64,000 nt of DNA, from NCBI RefSeq assembly GCF_032362555.1, contig NC_083511.1, positions 124,001 to 188,000 of the forward strand. Direction: 5' to 3'. This DNA comes from Amyelois transitella (Eukaryota; Arthropoda; Insecta; Lepidoptera; Pyralidae). This document shows, piece after piece, positions 12,422-25,000 of the stretch; the first letter of the stretch is position 1, and each line of letters begins with the position of its first letter. The notes beneath the pieces are model-generated. The model made no database searches, was not told the origin of the DNA, and saw nothing but the letters and a program-made list of their open reading frames with translations. A program made the translations under genes and the position numbers.

Positions 12422-12870
12422 ATGTATGTGTAGTGTTGTTTATAAGTATATATATATATATATATTAAGTAAAGGTTTATAGTATAAATGGTATAGTAAG
12501 TATGTTTATTATTATCACCCACAAAGGTTCTCTGCTTAACCCAATGGTAGACTGTTAGATAATGCTTTTAGCATTAAGTCCGCCTATTGTACTTTACAAA
12601 TTGTAATTGTTACAATAAAATTTAAATAAATAAATAAAACATTTATTGCGCATTCATTATTATTTATATTTACGAAGCAATATCTTTAAGCCCATCATTT
12701 GTAGATAAGGCTTATATGATTTAATACTGAAATTTTACTTAGAGAGCTATTTTCTTCTACACAAGCAAAGATTTTATAAGAAAGATATAAGGAAGAAACG
12801 GAGTAAGATTAATTCCCGAAGAATTCACGAAGTTGAGGACCTCCGGCACCAGGTGGAAGTCCAGCAGGGA
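10759..12870. other. Intergenic stretch between SLC22-A start and K2P end
   Basis: It should contain the SLC22-A promoter on its left and the K2P 3' UTR on its right; a minus-strand AATAAA at 12642-12647 is a possible K2P poly(A) signal. It also holds the (TA)n tract at 12346-12414. An unidentified minus-strand frame at 12244-12044 (MVGKPRGRYLTMTGDK...) has protein-like composition, but I cannot assign it. Confidence 0.5.
12346..12414. repeat. (TA)n microsatellite
   Basis: About 34 uninterrupted TA units are followed by TG-rich sequence and a second short (TA)n near 12449-12464. Confidence 0.95.
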
Positions 12871-13065
12871 TCAGTACTCGGAGTCGGAGTCCTGGTCCCT
12901 GGGCTTGATGATGCCGAGCTTGGTGGCCAGCGCCGCCACGTTGGCGCGGACTTCCTCCTGCACCAGGTTGAAGGACATGGCCAGCAGGGCGATCCCAAAG
13001 AGAAGGTACAGCGAGCAGAGGGCGATGGAGTGTACTGCCGCGGCAGGGTCTTCAAGGCTCTGGCC
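12871..13065 (-). CDS. K2P last exon: M4 and C-terminus
   Basis: It encodes M4 (ALCSLYLLFGIALLAMSFNL) and a short charged tail ending DSDSEY before TGA. It enters in phase 0 directly after pore 2. The cytosolic C-terminus is only about 35 residues, short for a K2P channel. Confidence 0.9.
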   Translation of the reverse strand, partial: GQSLEDPAAAVHSIALCSLYLLFGIALLAMSFNLVQEEVRANVAALATKLGIIKPRDQDSDSEY

Positions 13066-16000
13066 CTGGAGGCAGACAGTGATTATCAATCAAGAGGCAT
13101 ATTGGTTACTTTCACCTTGAAACAAGTTTAATTCTCTGACAAACAAATGAGGACGATGCAGAATCTGCTTGTGTGTGTGCAAAGTCGAGCTTTCAAGATA
13201 TGTCTATTTTAAACATCTTCGAAAAATATATTTTGTATTTAGTAAGTAAAGTGGTAACCGTGTGGTTCCTGGCATTTTAGAATAGGACCACTCCATCGTT
13301 TTCCCATGTATTTCGTTAAAGGCGACTATATGAGATAGGGAATAAAAAATCTTGGATTCTTCTTTTAGGCGATGGGCTAGCAACCTTCCAGTGTTTGAAT
13401 CTCAATACCATCCTTAACAGCTAAACGTGGTCTTTCAGTCTTTGCGAAATAGTTGACTCTGTCTACTCCGTAAGGAATAAAGACGTGAATATAAGTAGTA
13501 TTAAGTATGTATGTCTTAGCATAGTTTCAACCAAAGCATCAGTAAATTTGACGCTAACTTCTTCCTAAATCCAACTTGTAAACAGATAGACTGAAATATT
13601 CGCTTTAAGGCTTACCTGCGCAGGCACAAAGTCCCCGAAGCCGATGGTGGTCAAGGTTATGAAGCAGAAGTAGGCCGCGTCCAGGTAGGCCCAGCCCTCC
13701 CAGCGCTTGAACAGGAACGTGCCGGCCACGATGTAGGACGCCACCAGGAACACGCACAGCCAGATCGGCACCGGCTTTATCTGGACATAAATATCAATCA
13801 ACATACGTCTATATCCCATGCGGGGTAGACAAAGCCAACAGTCTTGAAGACTAAATGGCCACGTTCAGCTATTTGGCTTAATGATAGAATTGAGATTCAA
13901 ATAGTGACAGGTTGCTAGCCCATCGCCTAAAAGAAGAATCCCAAGTTTATAAGCCTATCCCTTAGTCGCCTTTTACGACATCCATTTGAAAGAGATGGAG
14001 TGGTCCTATTCTTTTTTGTATTGGTGCCGGGAACCACACGGCACTATATCAATCAAAAGGGAGAATATACTTGGGATTCTTCTCTTAGGCGATTGGCTAT
14101 TTGAATCTTAATTCCATCATAGGCCAGCTCAACGCAGCCTTAGTTCTTTTAAAATAAGAGACTATTGGCTCTGTCTAACCCGTAAGGATTAAAGTCGTGA
14201 TTATATGTATGTGCCGTGTGGTTCCCGACACTTTTGAATAGGCCCATATTATTCCCACTGATGTCGTTAAAGGTGACTAAAGGAAAGACTAATAAACTTG
14301 GGATTCTTCTTGTAGGCGATGGGCTAGCAACCTGTCACTATTTTACTTAAATTCGCCATATTTTTAATTTGCTATGTATAATTTTGCCATACACCTGAAC
14401 GTGACCCTTCAGTATATTCAAGATTGTTGGCTCTGTTTACCCCGAAAGAGATATAGATGTGACTATTTGTATGTAAAATATAAAAGAACACCATAAAGAG
14501 AATATTGCTACGACAGACTTACCCCAAGAAGAGATATCTTCCAGTTATAGGGCATATATAAAAAGGCAGAGGTGTTGTACTTCCTCCTGGCTTTAGTCGC
14601 GGTTGCATCCTCACCTCTTAGGAGTGGAGCCCGGGGTATGGCTTTGACCATGGATCCTAGATTGGGTGAGCCAGGTTTTTACACGAAGCGACTTTCATCT
14701 GACCTCCGCAAATTTTACAGGTAAACCTAACACGTAATGGATTCATGGTGGGTGACACATCCAGTTGCCTGAATGTGCAGGTTTCCTCACGATGTTTTCA
14801 CTCACCGTAAGAGCATCGGTTGGTATTCAAACGAATGTACATTTTGATAAAAGTCATAGGTATATGGCCGAGGTGGGATGTGGGGAGTGGGATAGAAGTG
14901 TGTTTGTTTGTTTATATGTTTAGAATAAGCGAAAAGTGGTAAGTCAAACACATTGCCTCACCTCTTCTTTGTAAGCCGGTTCCGCAGGCAGTGGGTATAT
15001 CTCCGACTGACGGGAGCCCCACGCGGCTGTCGACAAATATTAAGTCTTAATGCTATGTGCTGAAGAGAATCGTGTGCCGATGTAGCGAATTTCCGCCAGC
15101 GGGTCACGTCACGTTACTTCTATGTCTCTTGCTGGGTAGACAGAGCCAACAGTCTTGAAAAGACTGAATGGCCACGTTCAGCTTTTTGGCTTAATTATAG
15201 AATTGAGATTCAAATAGTAACAGGTTGCTAGCCCATCGTCTAAAAAAGAATCCCAAGTTTGTAAGCCTATCCCTTAGTCGCCTTTCACGACATCCATTGG
15301 AAAGAGATGGAGTGGTCCTATTCTTTTTTGTACTGGTGCCGGGAATCACACGGCACGGAACATTGGAAATTAATTCCTGGATTCTCTTTATCTTTGCTTA
15401 GGATCCTGGGGTCCGCTTATTCTGATCCTAGTCCTGTCCAGTGTATTTGGTTCGAGTTTTAGGACCGGCATCTTCTTTGGAGGTTCTCTAGTTGCACTAG
15501 ATGAAAGCGCCAATTCCCTTAATCGACTGTTGTGACATCCACGTGAAAGACATTGAGTGGTCCTATTCTAAGGTGCATATAACCACACAGCAATTAATTC
15601 CTATAATAAATTGATAAAATCCAGCACTCATCCTCATTAGGTACGGTTAAAGAAATTTATTCTCATAAAAGAATCTACAAAAAAATCACTTACAAAGAAG
15701 ACAATTTGTACGCGTCCACTAAATATTAACATTTAGTGGACGCGTACAAATTGTCGGTCGTGTCATGTCGTGCTGACTGCGCGCGCGGACCTAATTAGGA
15801 TCTTCGAGAGTAGCATTAGATGACCCACAATTACTAGAATAGTGACTGCGGGTCACGGTGGGTACCTGGCGGGCGACTCCTGCGCGGCATCGTCGCCACC
15901 TCGTCGCTCCACTCGTCTCTCTCCGGGGACGGCGTCTGTACCGCAAACACAAAAGATTAAAAAGATGTATGATACATACGTACATATTATCTGCTATCAG

Positions 16001-19000
16001 TTCCTTTTCTAAAACTGTTAAAAGGGTATTCGGAATGAACGGGAAAAAAAATCTAAACAATGTAAGTAGTTATAAGAAGACGTTAGATTAATTTAGTACG
16101 TATTTGAGGTGAAAAATTGATCGGGAAGCAAGTAAAGTCAGAGATACAGAGAGATACTTATGCTCATTTTCTAATTTTGCTTTCTGAACAGAGCAAGCAG
16201 TTTCATTGTGTTCTTATTTGCGAACGTTGATAGGATATAACTGAGTTTAAACTTTCGCGGTGCATTATATTATTTATATATAATACAGGTATTTAACGCG
16301 AACGTAACTTACCTTTATTTTATTTTTGGGATTTCGAATTATCTTACAACTAGCTGTGCCCGCGACTCCGTACGCGTGGATTAGTTATATTGGGCAACAT
16401 TGAAGCCCTCTGGGGTGAATCATATTCCCCGCTTTTTTACATTTTCCATTATTTCTTCACTCCTAATAGTTGCAGCGTAATGTAATATAGCCTAAAGCCT
16501 TCCTCGATGAATGGTCTATTCAACACAAAAAGAATTTTTAAATTCGGACCAGTAGTTCCTGAAATTAGCGCGTTCAAACAAACAAACTCTTCAGCTTTAT
16601 AATATTAGTATAGTATACTCGTAGATAAAAGGATAAAAGAGCATAATGCAGTTGTAAAGAAACGACAAAGTAAAAAGTCGGCCATAGCGGAACATCTGCT
16701 GGAATCAGGCTTTAATCACTGGATAGAATTTCATCACGCGCCGATACTGTCTTACCAACGACATTTTACCCGAGGCTAATTCGTGAAGCAATTGTAATTA
16801 AAAACATCCGAACAATTTTTACATGGACTATGGACTAAGTTATCTTCAGCGTAAAATCCAGTGATAACAAAAACGCAACCACATTCTGCGATGTCGGGTA
16901 GTAATCACCGTAATACGGCCGCGCTCCAGAATACGGCCTCTGTTAGTGTGCATTGTGAGGGTAGTTGGCGTGTCAACAACGTGGCGGTAGAAGAACATTC
17001 TGCCTGCAGACGGAGCTGGTTTTCAGTCACTCGGTGATGATAACGGATCATTGTAACATGATTCGGAACGTCCGAAATAAAACACGTAAATTAAGTAACG
17101 TGCGTGTCGAATACCTGTATTATTTATATACAGGTGATAGGATATATTATGGCTTCGATTATTTGCCTTTTTATCGTTGAGGTAATCCGAGACGTTGAAG
17201 AGAGGGAAGACAAGATATAAACTTGAGCTCGTGAGTAAGGGGTAAGGTTTTTCGTAGGTTTTCCCTTCAACAAACACCTAGTGAGTATGGATATTACGTA
17301 AAACGCACATAATATCTGTTCTGCCGGCTGTCGTCCACAGTCTGCAGCCTCCTGAGCGGGCGCCGTGTGGAGCCCCCGCGCCGTTCGCCCTCGTACACGG
17401 CGCTGCGCGCGCGCCGCGTTCGCCCTCGCTCGTAGTCCAACTCGTCTGGATCACGCTCGTAGTACTCCGAACGGCCGCGGTTATTTCTACAAATAAATTT
17501 AATCACGAGAGGATTACTAAACTGAAGAATAAAAATTAACTTTCTATTAGAATGAGACAGAAGGACGGAAAACATGTATCTCTTTCTAATTGGTCCGATT
17601 TCAAAGAGGTTGAAATACAATTAGTTTTTTTTTATTTGTTTTTTATTTTAACAGTAAGGGGACAGTTTATTGATATGTATGTTGCGGGTTATTAAGCAAA
17701 ATGACCGAGTTGAACTGAAGCTAGTCTATTACTGGATTTTGTGTGTTGGTATAACAAATGACATGTGGATACCGTTCACATCACTTATATAAATAACTTT
17801 ACGTATAGCCAAGCCGGTCGCGCCTGCCCCGGGGGCTGTCGAGCTCGTAGTCCTCGTCCTCGGGGTCGTACCCGCGGTCCCGCAACGCCTGCTCCTCCCT
17901 CTCCTCCCTCCGTCTCTCTCTCTCCTCCAAAGCCTGCCTCTCTCTGTAGTTCTCGTAGTCCACGTCGTGGAGGTCGTGCATTTCGAACATCTTTTGACTC
18001 TCATCTATGTCGTAGTTCCTGTGTTCAATGTGATGGAGGTTGAATTATCAAATATTATCAATGTACTTTGTAAGTGCCTGAAATAATGGTTTCGTTTGTA
18101 CACGTTTATAAACGACAATATTATCTCGAATACCGTGGGAAAAATATTTTTGTGGCTATAGAAAGTACCCATTGTGGTGCACAGAATGCTAAAGAAAACC
18201 AAAGATATCAAGTTCATAATCAAACCGGTAGTTTTTGAGTGATGCTTTATACAAACAGAAAATAAACGATCTCGGCATCTCAAAGGTTCAGGTCAATATA
18301 AACCTTTGATCGTCCAAATATCTTCGTGAACCGAAGTCGGGCCTGGCCTTGGGCGGGCGCGGCAGAGACTTGCTGCGAAGGTCCGCCTTCGAAGACCTCT
18401 TGACGTGGTGGTCTTCCAGGTCTTTCAAGGCCGCTTCCAGGTCCTGCAGCGGGAGAGAGATTTTCGGGAAGTAATCTGGAATAAAAATATAAGGTAGGTA
18501 CCTTCTGAACTTGGGATTCTTGATTTACCTAAGCAATGGGCTAGCAACTGTCACTATTTGAATCTTAATTTTATCACTAAGCCAATATGCTGAGCGTGAC
18601 CTATTAGTGTTTTCAAGACTGTTTGCTCTGTTTACCTTGCAAGGGATATAGAAGTTAGATTCACGTATGACCTCCTTAACCTTTTTCCATGAATTTGCCG
18701 AAATGATTAAAATAATTAAGCAAAGTGGTGAGAACGCGTTATTGCTTTATTTTTTTATACTTTACTACAGGATGTCTGCGTCTTTTTAAGATTGTTACCT
18801 CTGTATGTTTGTATGTATGCCCACGTAAAAGGAAACAACCTGTTGACTACCATTCTATAGTTTTCATAGACGGTAAGTACTAAATTACTAATCGATATGG
18901 TTTCGCTTTGTCAAATCTTTAAGAACTTCCTATACATCAATTAAATATCTTAGTCCAGACAAAACCCAAAGGTTCTGAATGCTGCGTCCGCTCGCGAGTT

Positions 19001-22000
19001 TTTTTCATTGCTCGCATTGCTCAAAGGCAAAGTCCAAGGCCGAGGTTCGTCCCACCTGGGAGCACCTTGCGCGCTTTTACCATTAAGGCTGTGGGAGGAT
19101 CGTCAAGCCCTCGCCTGTAATACTCGTAGTAAAGCTTGTAACAGGGTTTACACCTAGGACAACAAAGGAACAGTACCACCACCAGCAGTGGTATGATCCA
19201 ATTGTTAGTATATTGATTACTCAGTAACGGAAGAAGTATAAAAGATTTGGGATAGGCGTATAGAAGCCAGCCAGTAATTACAATAGGTGAATTTTTAGGT
19301 ACCTTCATCTTCATCACAGTCCCGTGGGGGGAGCCTGTCGCTCCTGGCGGGAAGGTCGTCTTCGTACTCTCTCATACCTGTTAAAATTAAAGTATACTAT
19401 TTATATTTTAGATGATGGTGTTTTTACTTTTTAACAAACTAATACGAGTATATCTATTAGTTTGATGATATCTCATATTTATTTTTTTATAAAAGAAGAC
19501 TGTATTATAAAGAGCGGAAAATAGTTGAAATTAAAACAAAGCACATTACAAATACAAGCCGTGGTTTTTTAGTTTGAAATTGAAAAAGAAAAAAAAAATT
19601 ATTTTCAAATTCGTTCAAGTCTTTTGTTTGACATCCTGTATCGTTAGAAATGGAGATCAAACGACATAAACGACATCATGACTGTTTGTATTTTTATGTT
19701 ACTTATAAAAGGAACTTAATTTATTCATTTAAAATATTATGCGCTTTGGAAGCGGCAGTAACTTTAACCAGAAGGAATGTTTGACGCCAAAATAAATAAA
19801 CCGAACTTTACCATAAAAGTGTACAGTGAACCGCATATCAAGTTACAGAACGGTTTAATAGAGTGCTGTGGGAATTTGGTAGGTCGGCATACTGTTGAGC
19901 TACTACAAATTAAATAAAAGCTGTGCCTCTATTGTAGACAGGCGGTTGTGAGTGCGTGCGCGGCGCGTGCGGCGGGGCGGGCGGCGGCGCGGCGAGCGGG
20001 CGCGGGCGGCGGGCTCGGCTGCTGCTGTAGCCGCTGTCACGGTATCTGTTATTTTAAAAGATTCACGATTTACTAAAGAAACTGATTATTAAATTAACGA
20101 CAGTATTGTGTGAAGTCTCGACTTGGGTGAGAATAAGTTTCTCTCGTCCACATTTCTATTAAAATTGTCCTAAGTTTAGATGATTGTGAAGTTGACTTCT
20201 GCACTGAGGCTTTGGAAATTATTGACATTAAACTTATATTTAAGTAATTTATTGGTTGTCAACCAAAGTTGTGAAACTAAAAGATATGACAATAATTAAG
20301 TGATGTTTGAAATGTCCCATAATAATTATATTTTGCAGCTTCATACCTTACCGTGCAGATTGCGTCAAGAGCAAGGCAAGACCTAGCTATCTGTTACTAT
20401 CTTTAAATTTCAATACCATCACGCCGCCAATATCTAAACGTGCCCCTCGAGTCTTGTGACTATTGGCTCTGTCTGCCCCGTAAGAGACAAAGACATGATG
20501 TGTGTTGTTTTTTACCTGCAGTCAGTGTCGGAGTGTGCCCTTTCCATAGGACGTCTGCGCCGGGTCGACCCGCGGCCGCTGCCCGCGCGCACCGAACGCC
20601 TGCGCATTAGATACCTTATATTAATCTTTCACAACCCTTTTTGACAAAATTTATATTAATTACTGGCTGTCCCAGCAAACGTTGTTTTGCCATATAAATA
20701 ATTTTTAAGTAATTTCTAGTTAAAAAAATGTTTAGGGTGGACAACCTTTATCACTAAGGGGTATGAAAAATAGATGTTGGCCGATTCTCGGACCTACTTA
20801 ATACGCTCACAAAATTTCATGAGAATTTTTGTGTGTTTCGGAGAAGTACGGGAACGAACATTGTGATACGAGAATTTTATACACAAGATAGCTTCTGTCA
20901 ATAAATGTACTGAGTATGTGGTGATCTGCCGACCTCGCGGAGGCGTGGTGGTGTCGGTGGCGCTTTTTGGGCGGCCGCGTGCACACGTAGCAACACACGC
21001 GCCAGTACAGGAATCTGTAATAAAAATAAACTATGTACCTACTAACATAGTCGATATAAATATATCAAGCAATTTTTATTAACTATTTAATTTTGAACGT
21101 GTTTGATCTCAATCAGCCTGATGATAAGCAGGATGATGTTGAAAATGGTACATGGATAAATAATGCTTATTCACTTTTGCTTTGAAAGTCCCTACCTACA
21201 TACATACTATCACGCCTGGCTCCCATTGGGGTAGGCAGTGACTATGGATTTCCACTTGCTACGATCACTACAGACCTCTCCCGCTTCCTCTACACTCTTA
21301 CTCTTTTAATGCATATTTTGACGATTACGGGTATTCATAACATCACCCTTTTTTAAGACATCGAAATTTGGTCCTTGAAAGTTCGACGAGGCCGGCCCTA
21401 TCCCACTTTTACAATATCCCTAATTTCAAATATTTGCTTTGTATATTTACTGTCATTCTATTAGGTGTATATAATTAAAAAACGGAGTAGGGGTAGTATC
21501 AAATTCTAAATAATTAGAAAAAGTACATCGTAAAAACAATCAGCAAAGATTTTTTAACACGTAGAAGATGTTCGTTTTCGACAGGCTATCTTTGGTGAGG
21601 CCACGAGGCTTGGTGTTCTGCATAAAATAGGAATGTTATGCAGGTATTTAGATTTAAAATATAAATGATCTTAATCTCATAGTCATAGTCGTTATATTAA
21701 ATTGGTAATATTTTCTGACCTGAAAGAAGACGCCATGACGTCACCGATGTTGGACAAACACAGCAGCATGAGCGGGATGCCCAGAATTGCGTAGAAAATT
21801 GTCACCACTTTGCCGGTTTGTGTCTTTGGTGCAATGTGTCCATAGCCTAATTAAAAAATAAAAACCTTAAAAAAATAAAAATAAAAAAAAGAACATGCAT
21901 CGGCCGGGAATCGAACCCGGGCCGCCCGCGTGGCAGGCGAGCATTCTACCACTGAACCACCGATGCTCTGTGGGAGGTGATGAAAATATAAGTTGGTATT

Positions 22001-25000
22001 CGCTAAACTATTGAAAGCAAAAGTAGACCAAATAACTGCTTGCATCAGTAGGGTGTCGGTTCATTACACTGCAATATTTCAATGTTTACAAATATTTTGT
22101 GATTGAAATATTTTTCTAATATTAGAATACACCCGCGGCTCCAACAGCGTAAATCGAAAAATCTATATTGAGATATTCATTTTTATACGCCTAGTACCTC
22201 TAGACCTACATAATCATATTTCATATTTTTAGACTCGATGGATTGGGGCATGCTTTGATATGTGTGCGTTCTCTTTTATTTATTTACATTAACTAAGTAC
22301 CCAAAAGTCCCAAAACATCATGCTTTGTAAACTATCGATCTCAGCCTGCATGAACATGAAAATAAAAAACGCATTAAGTACCTTTTTTACACGAATCAAC
22401 TAAACTATAATAATCATATGAATGTCAAGGTTGATATTAATGGCGGCAATGGAGCCAAATCAACTAAAACCAGAACACTCGCTGTTTCCTGCTGGTTCGG
22501 GTTTTTTTTTCACATCCGCTGGAGCCTGATTCGTAGATCTAAATGATCTAAGATGTTATGATAAGTGTTCCAAATAGACCGACTGACAGCACAAACAAAA
22601 CGAATACTCAGTGGAAGTTTATGTAGGTACTTCGTTTTTTCTCTAAATCCTACTATACTATTATAAAGGCGAAAGTTTGTATGGATGTTTGTTACTCTTT
22701 CACGCAAAAACTACTGAACCGATTACCATGAAATTTGGTATGTAGGTAGCTGAAGACCCAGAATAACACATAGGCTACTTTTTATCCCAGAGTTCCCGCG
22801 GGATTGATAGGGTTTCCATGCGGACGAAGTCGCGGGCGGCCTCTAGTTCAGAATATGCCTGAGGCTATGAGTAGATTATTATCAATACATGCATCCTACT
22901 ACTATTATAAAGGCGAAAGTTTGTATGGATGTTTGTTACTCTTTCACGCAAAAACTACTGAACCGATTACCATGAAATTTGGTATGTAGGTAGCTGAAGA
23001 CCCAGAATAACACATAGGCTACTTTTTATCCCAGAGTTCCCGCGGGATTGATAGGGTTTCCATGCGGACGAAGTCGCGGGCGGCCTCTAGTTCAGAATAT
23101 GCCTGAGGCTATGAGTAGATTATTATCAATACATGCAATCCCTATATAATAAAGGTACTATTCTATATTATTAAGAAAAAAGGGTGAGTATTTTTGTTTG
23201 TAACGAAAAAACTACTTGATCCGTTTGGACGATTAGCACAGAGGCAGACGATATTGGCGGCATTGACGGTATTGTTTTCTGGATATAACGGGAGCGAGAT
23301 CTTACAAAAAAAAAACATTTACACCTCTTTACTGGAACGGTAGGCAGAGACTACATCTTTCCACTTGCCATGATATCTTTATTATTTGCTGGTCGTTTGG
23401 TTTCGGGTATTCTTGACCTGACCTTTTTGCAAAACGTCTCCTATTTCATTTTATGTCATGAGGTGTTAAATATTTTATTTAATGTTTATTGAACCTACTT
23501 ACAATTCAAAGAAGTATTTAATTGAAAGCACTTATTTTTTTATTCTATTAAAAAGCCGCAATAATTTGTATTTTTATAATTTTTATGGTTTTCTTATTAT
23601 TATTTTTTACTTTTTATGGTTATTCTGACGACCACCGAGCACCGCTCGGTCACCTCGGTAGTGTAGCATTAAACGAGCACTTTGGCTTGTAAAGGCTTGG
23701 CTTTACTTTAGATAACAGGCAAGTAACTAGTGATGCAAGTTGTGACGTCATTGCCATTCATCTTCATTGTTGAGATAAGTGATCCTTAGACTCAATTTAT
23801 TTGACGTCAACCAATGCTGTGAAACAATAAGATCTGACAATTATTTACCGATATTGAAATGTTCCACAGTAATGAATAAATTTTTTGAATTCGAATTTGA
23901 ATGGAATATAAACGAAGTTACGTTAGGAGTTACTTATAAAGTAGGTCAGGCACTCGTCATCATGTATCACCACCTACTAGAAATAGACTTCATAATATAA
24001 TAAATAGCTTTGATAATTCCTACTTCCAAAAAATTCTATAATTATAATCATCATTTACATACATACAGATGGTACATAGTTTATGTATGTATGTATGTAT
24101 GTATCATTTACATATAAAAAAATTATATATAATTTAATAGCTAATCGACCGGCGATCAGTACAAATGGCGCATGTTATTTTTTACCCAAATTGATATAAT
24201 TTCCGTCATTGATTTGAAGCGGATACCGGCGAGGTCGGCGTCTTGGACAGACTGTATCGTTTTGGTAATGAGGCGGCCTTGTGGGGTAATTGGGTCATGA
24301 CGACGCCACCACCACCCATGGCTGTACTGACCTCCCGATTCTACGAGCCGAATCATGGCATGACTGCCTTACCTCTTGAGTTTTCTCTCTAATAGCGCAC
24401 TCTTTTTTACTCCCTATAAACTTTAGTCAAACTCACATTACTGACGATGACGAGACAAGTTACGCCTTGTATAGTCATGGTATCGCCGAGTGATCGCCCT
24501 TATATCATATGTTATCAAGAAAACAGGATTATTCTTACTTTGTAAATAATAATTAAGTTGAACGCTGATAGCTGAATGTGACCTTTCAGTCTTTTTGAGA
24601 CTGGTATGCTCTGTGTCGTGTGAGGTCTATGATAAAAGTAAAAAACGAGTCGGCGTCTAGCGCCAAGAATTAAGAAAATAGTTTATTAGCTGTTTGTTTT
24701 TCATAAAGATTATCCAATTTAGGTCTTGCTTGTTAAACAGTATAGGTTTTCAATGCCTGTGATATGACATTATTGTATTTTCTTATTAAATCTTAATTCT
24801 TAAATTATGTGCGTACATGACAACTTACCGACTGTGCAACTAACTGCGTACGATACAAGCTTACGACATCATCATTGTAGGTACTTTCAAGTACAATAAA
24901 TTACCCTTTTAGGTAGTCCAGTTCTTTTTGACGAATTAATGACTTATCACAACTGGAGATGGCGTGTAAGGTGAGGGTCACCATCTGCGGCGGCGGAGAG

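Noticed and set aside
17765..18043. Plus-strand frame across the K2P loop exon
   Set aside because: It is the shadow of a GC-rich, Arg/Glu-coding exon on the minus strand.
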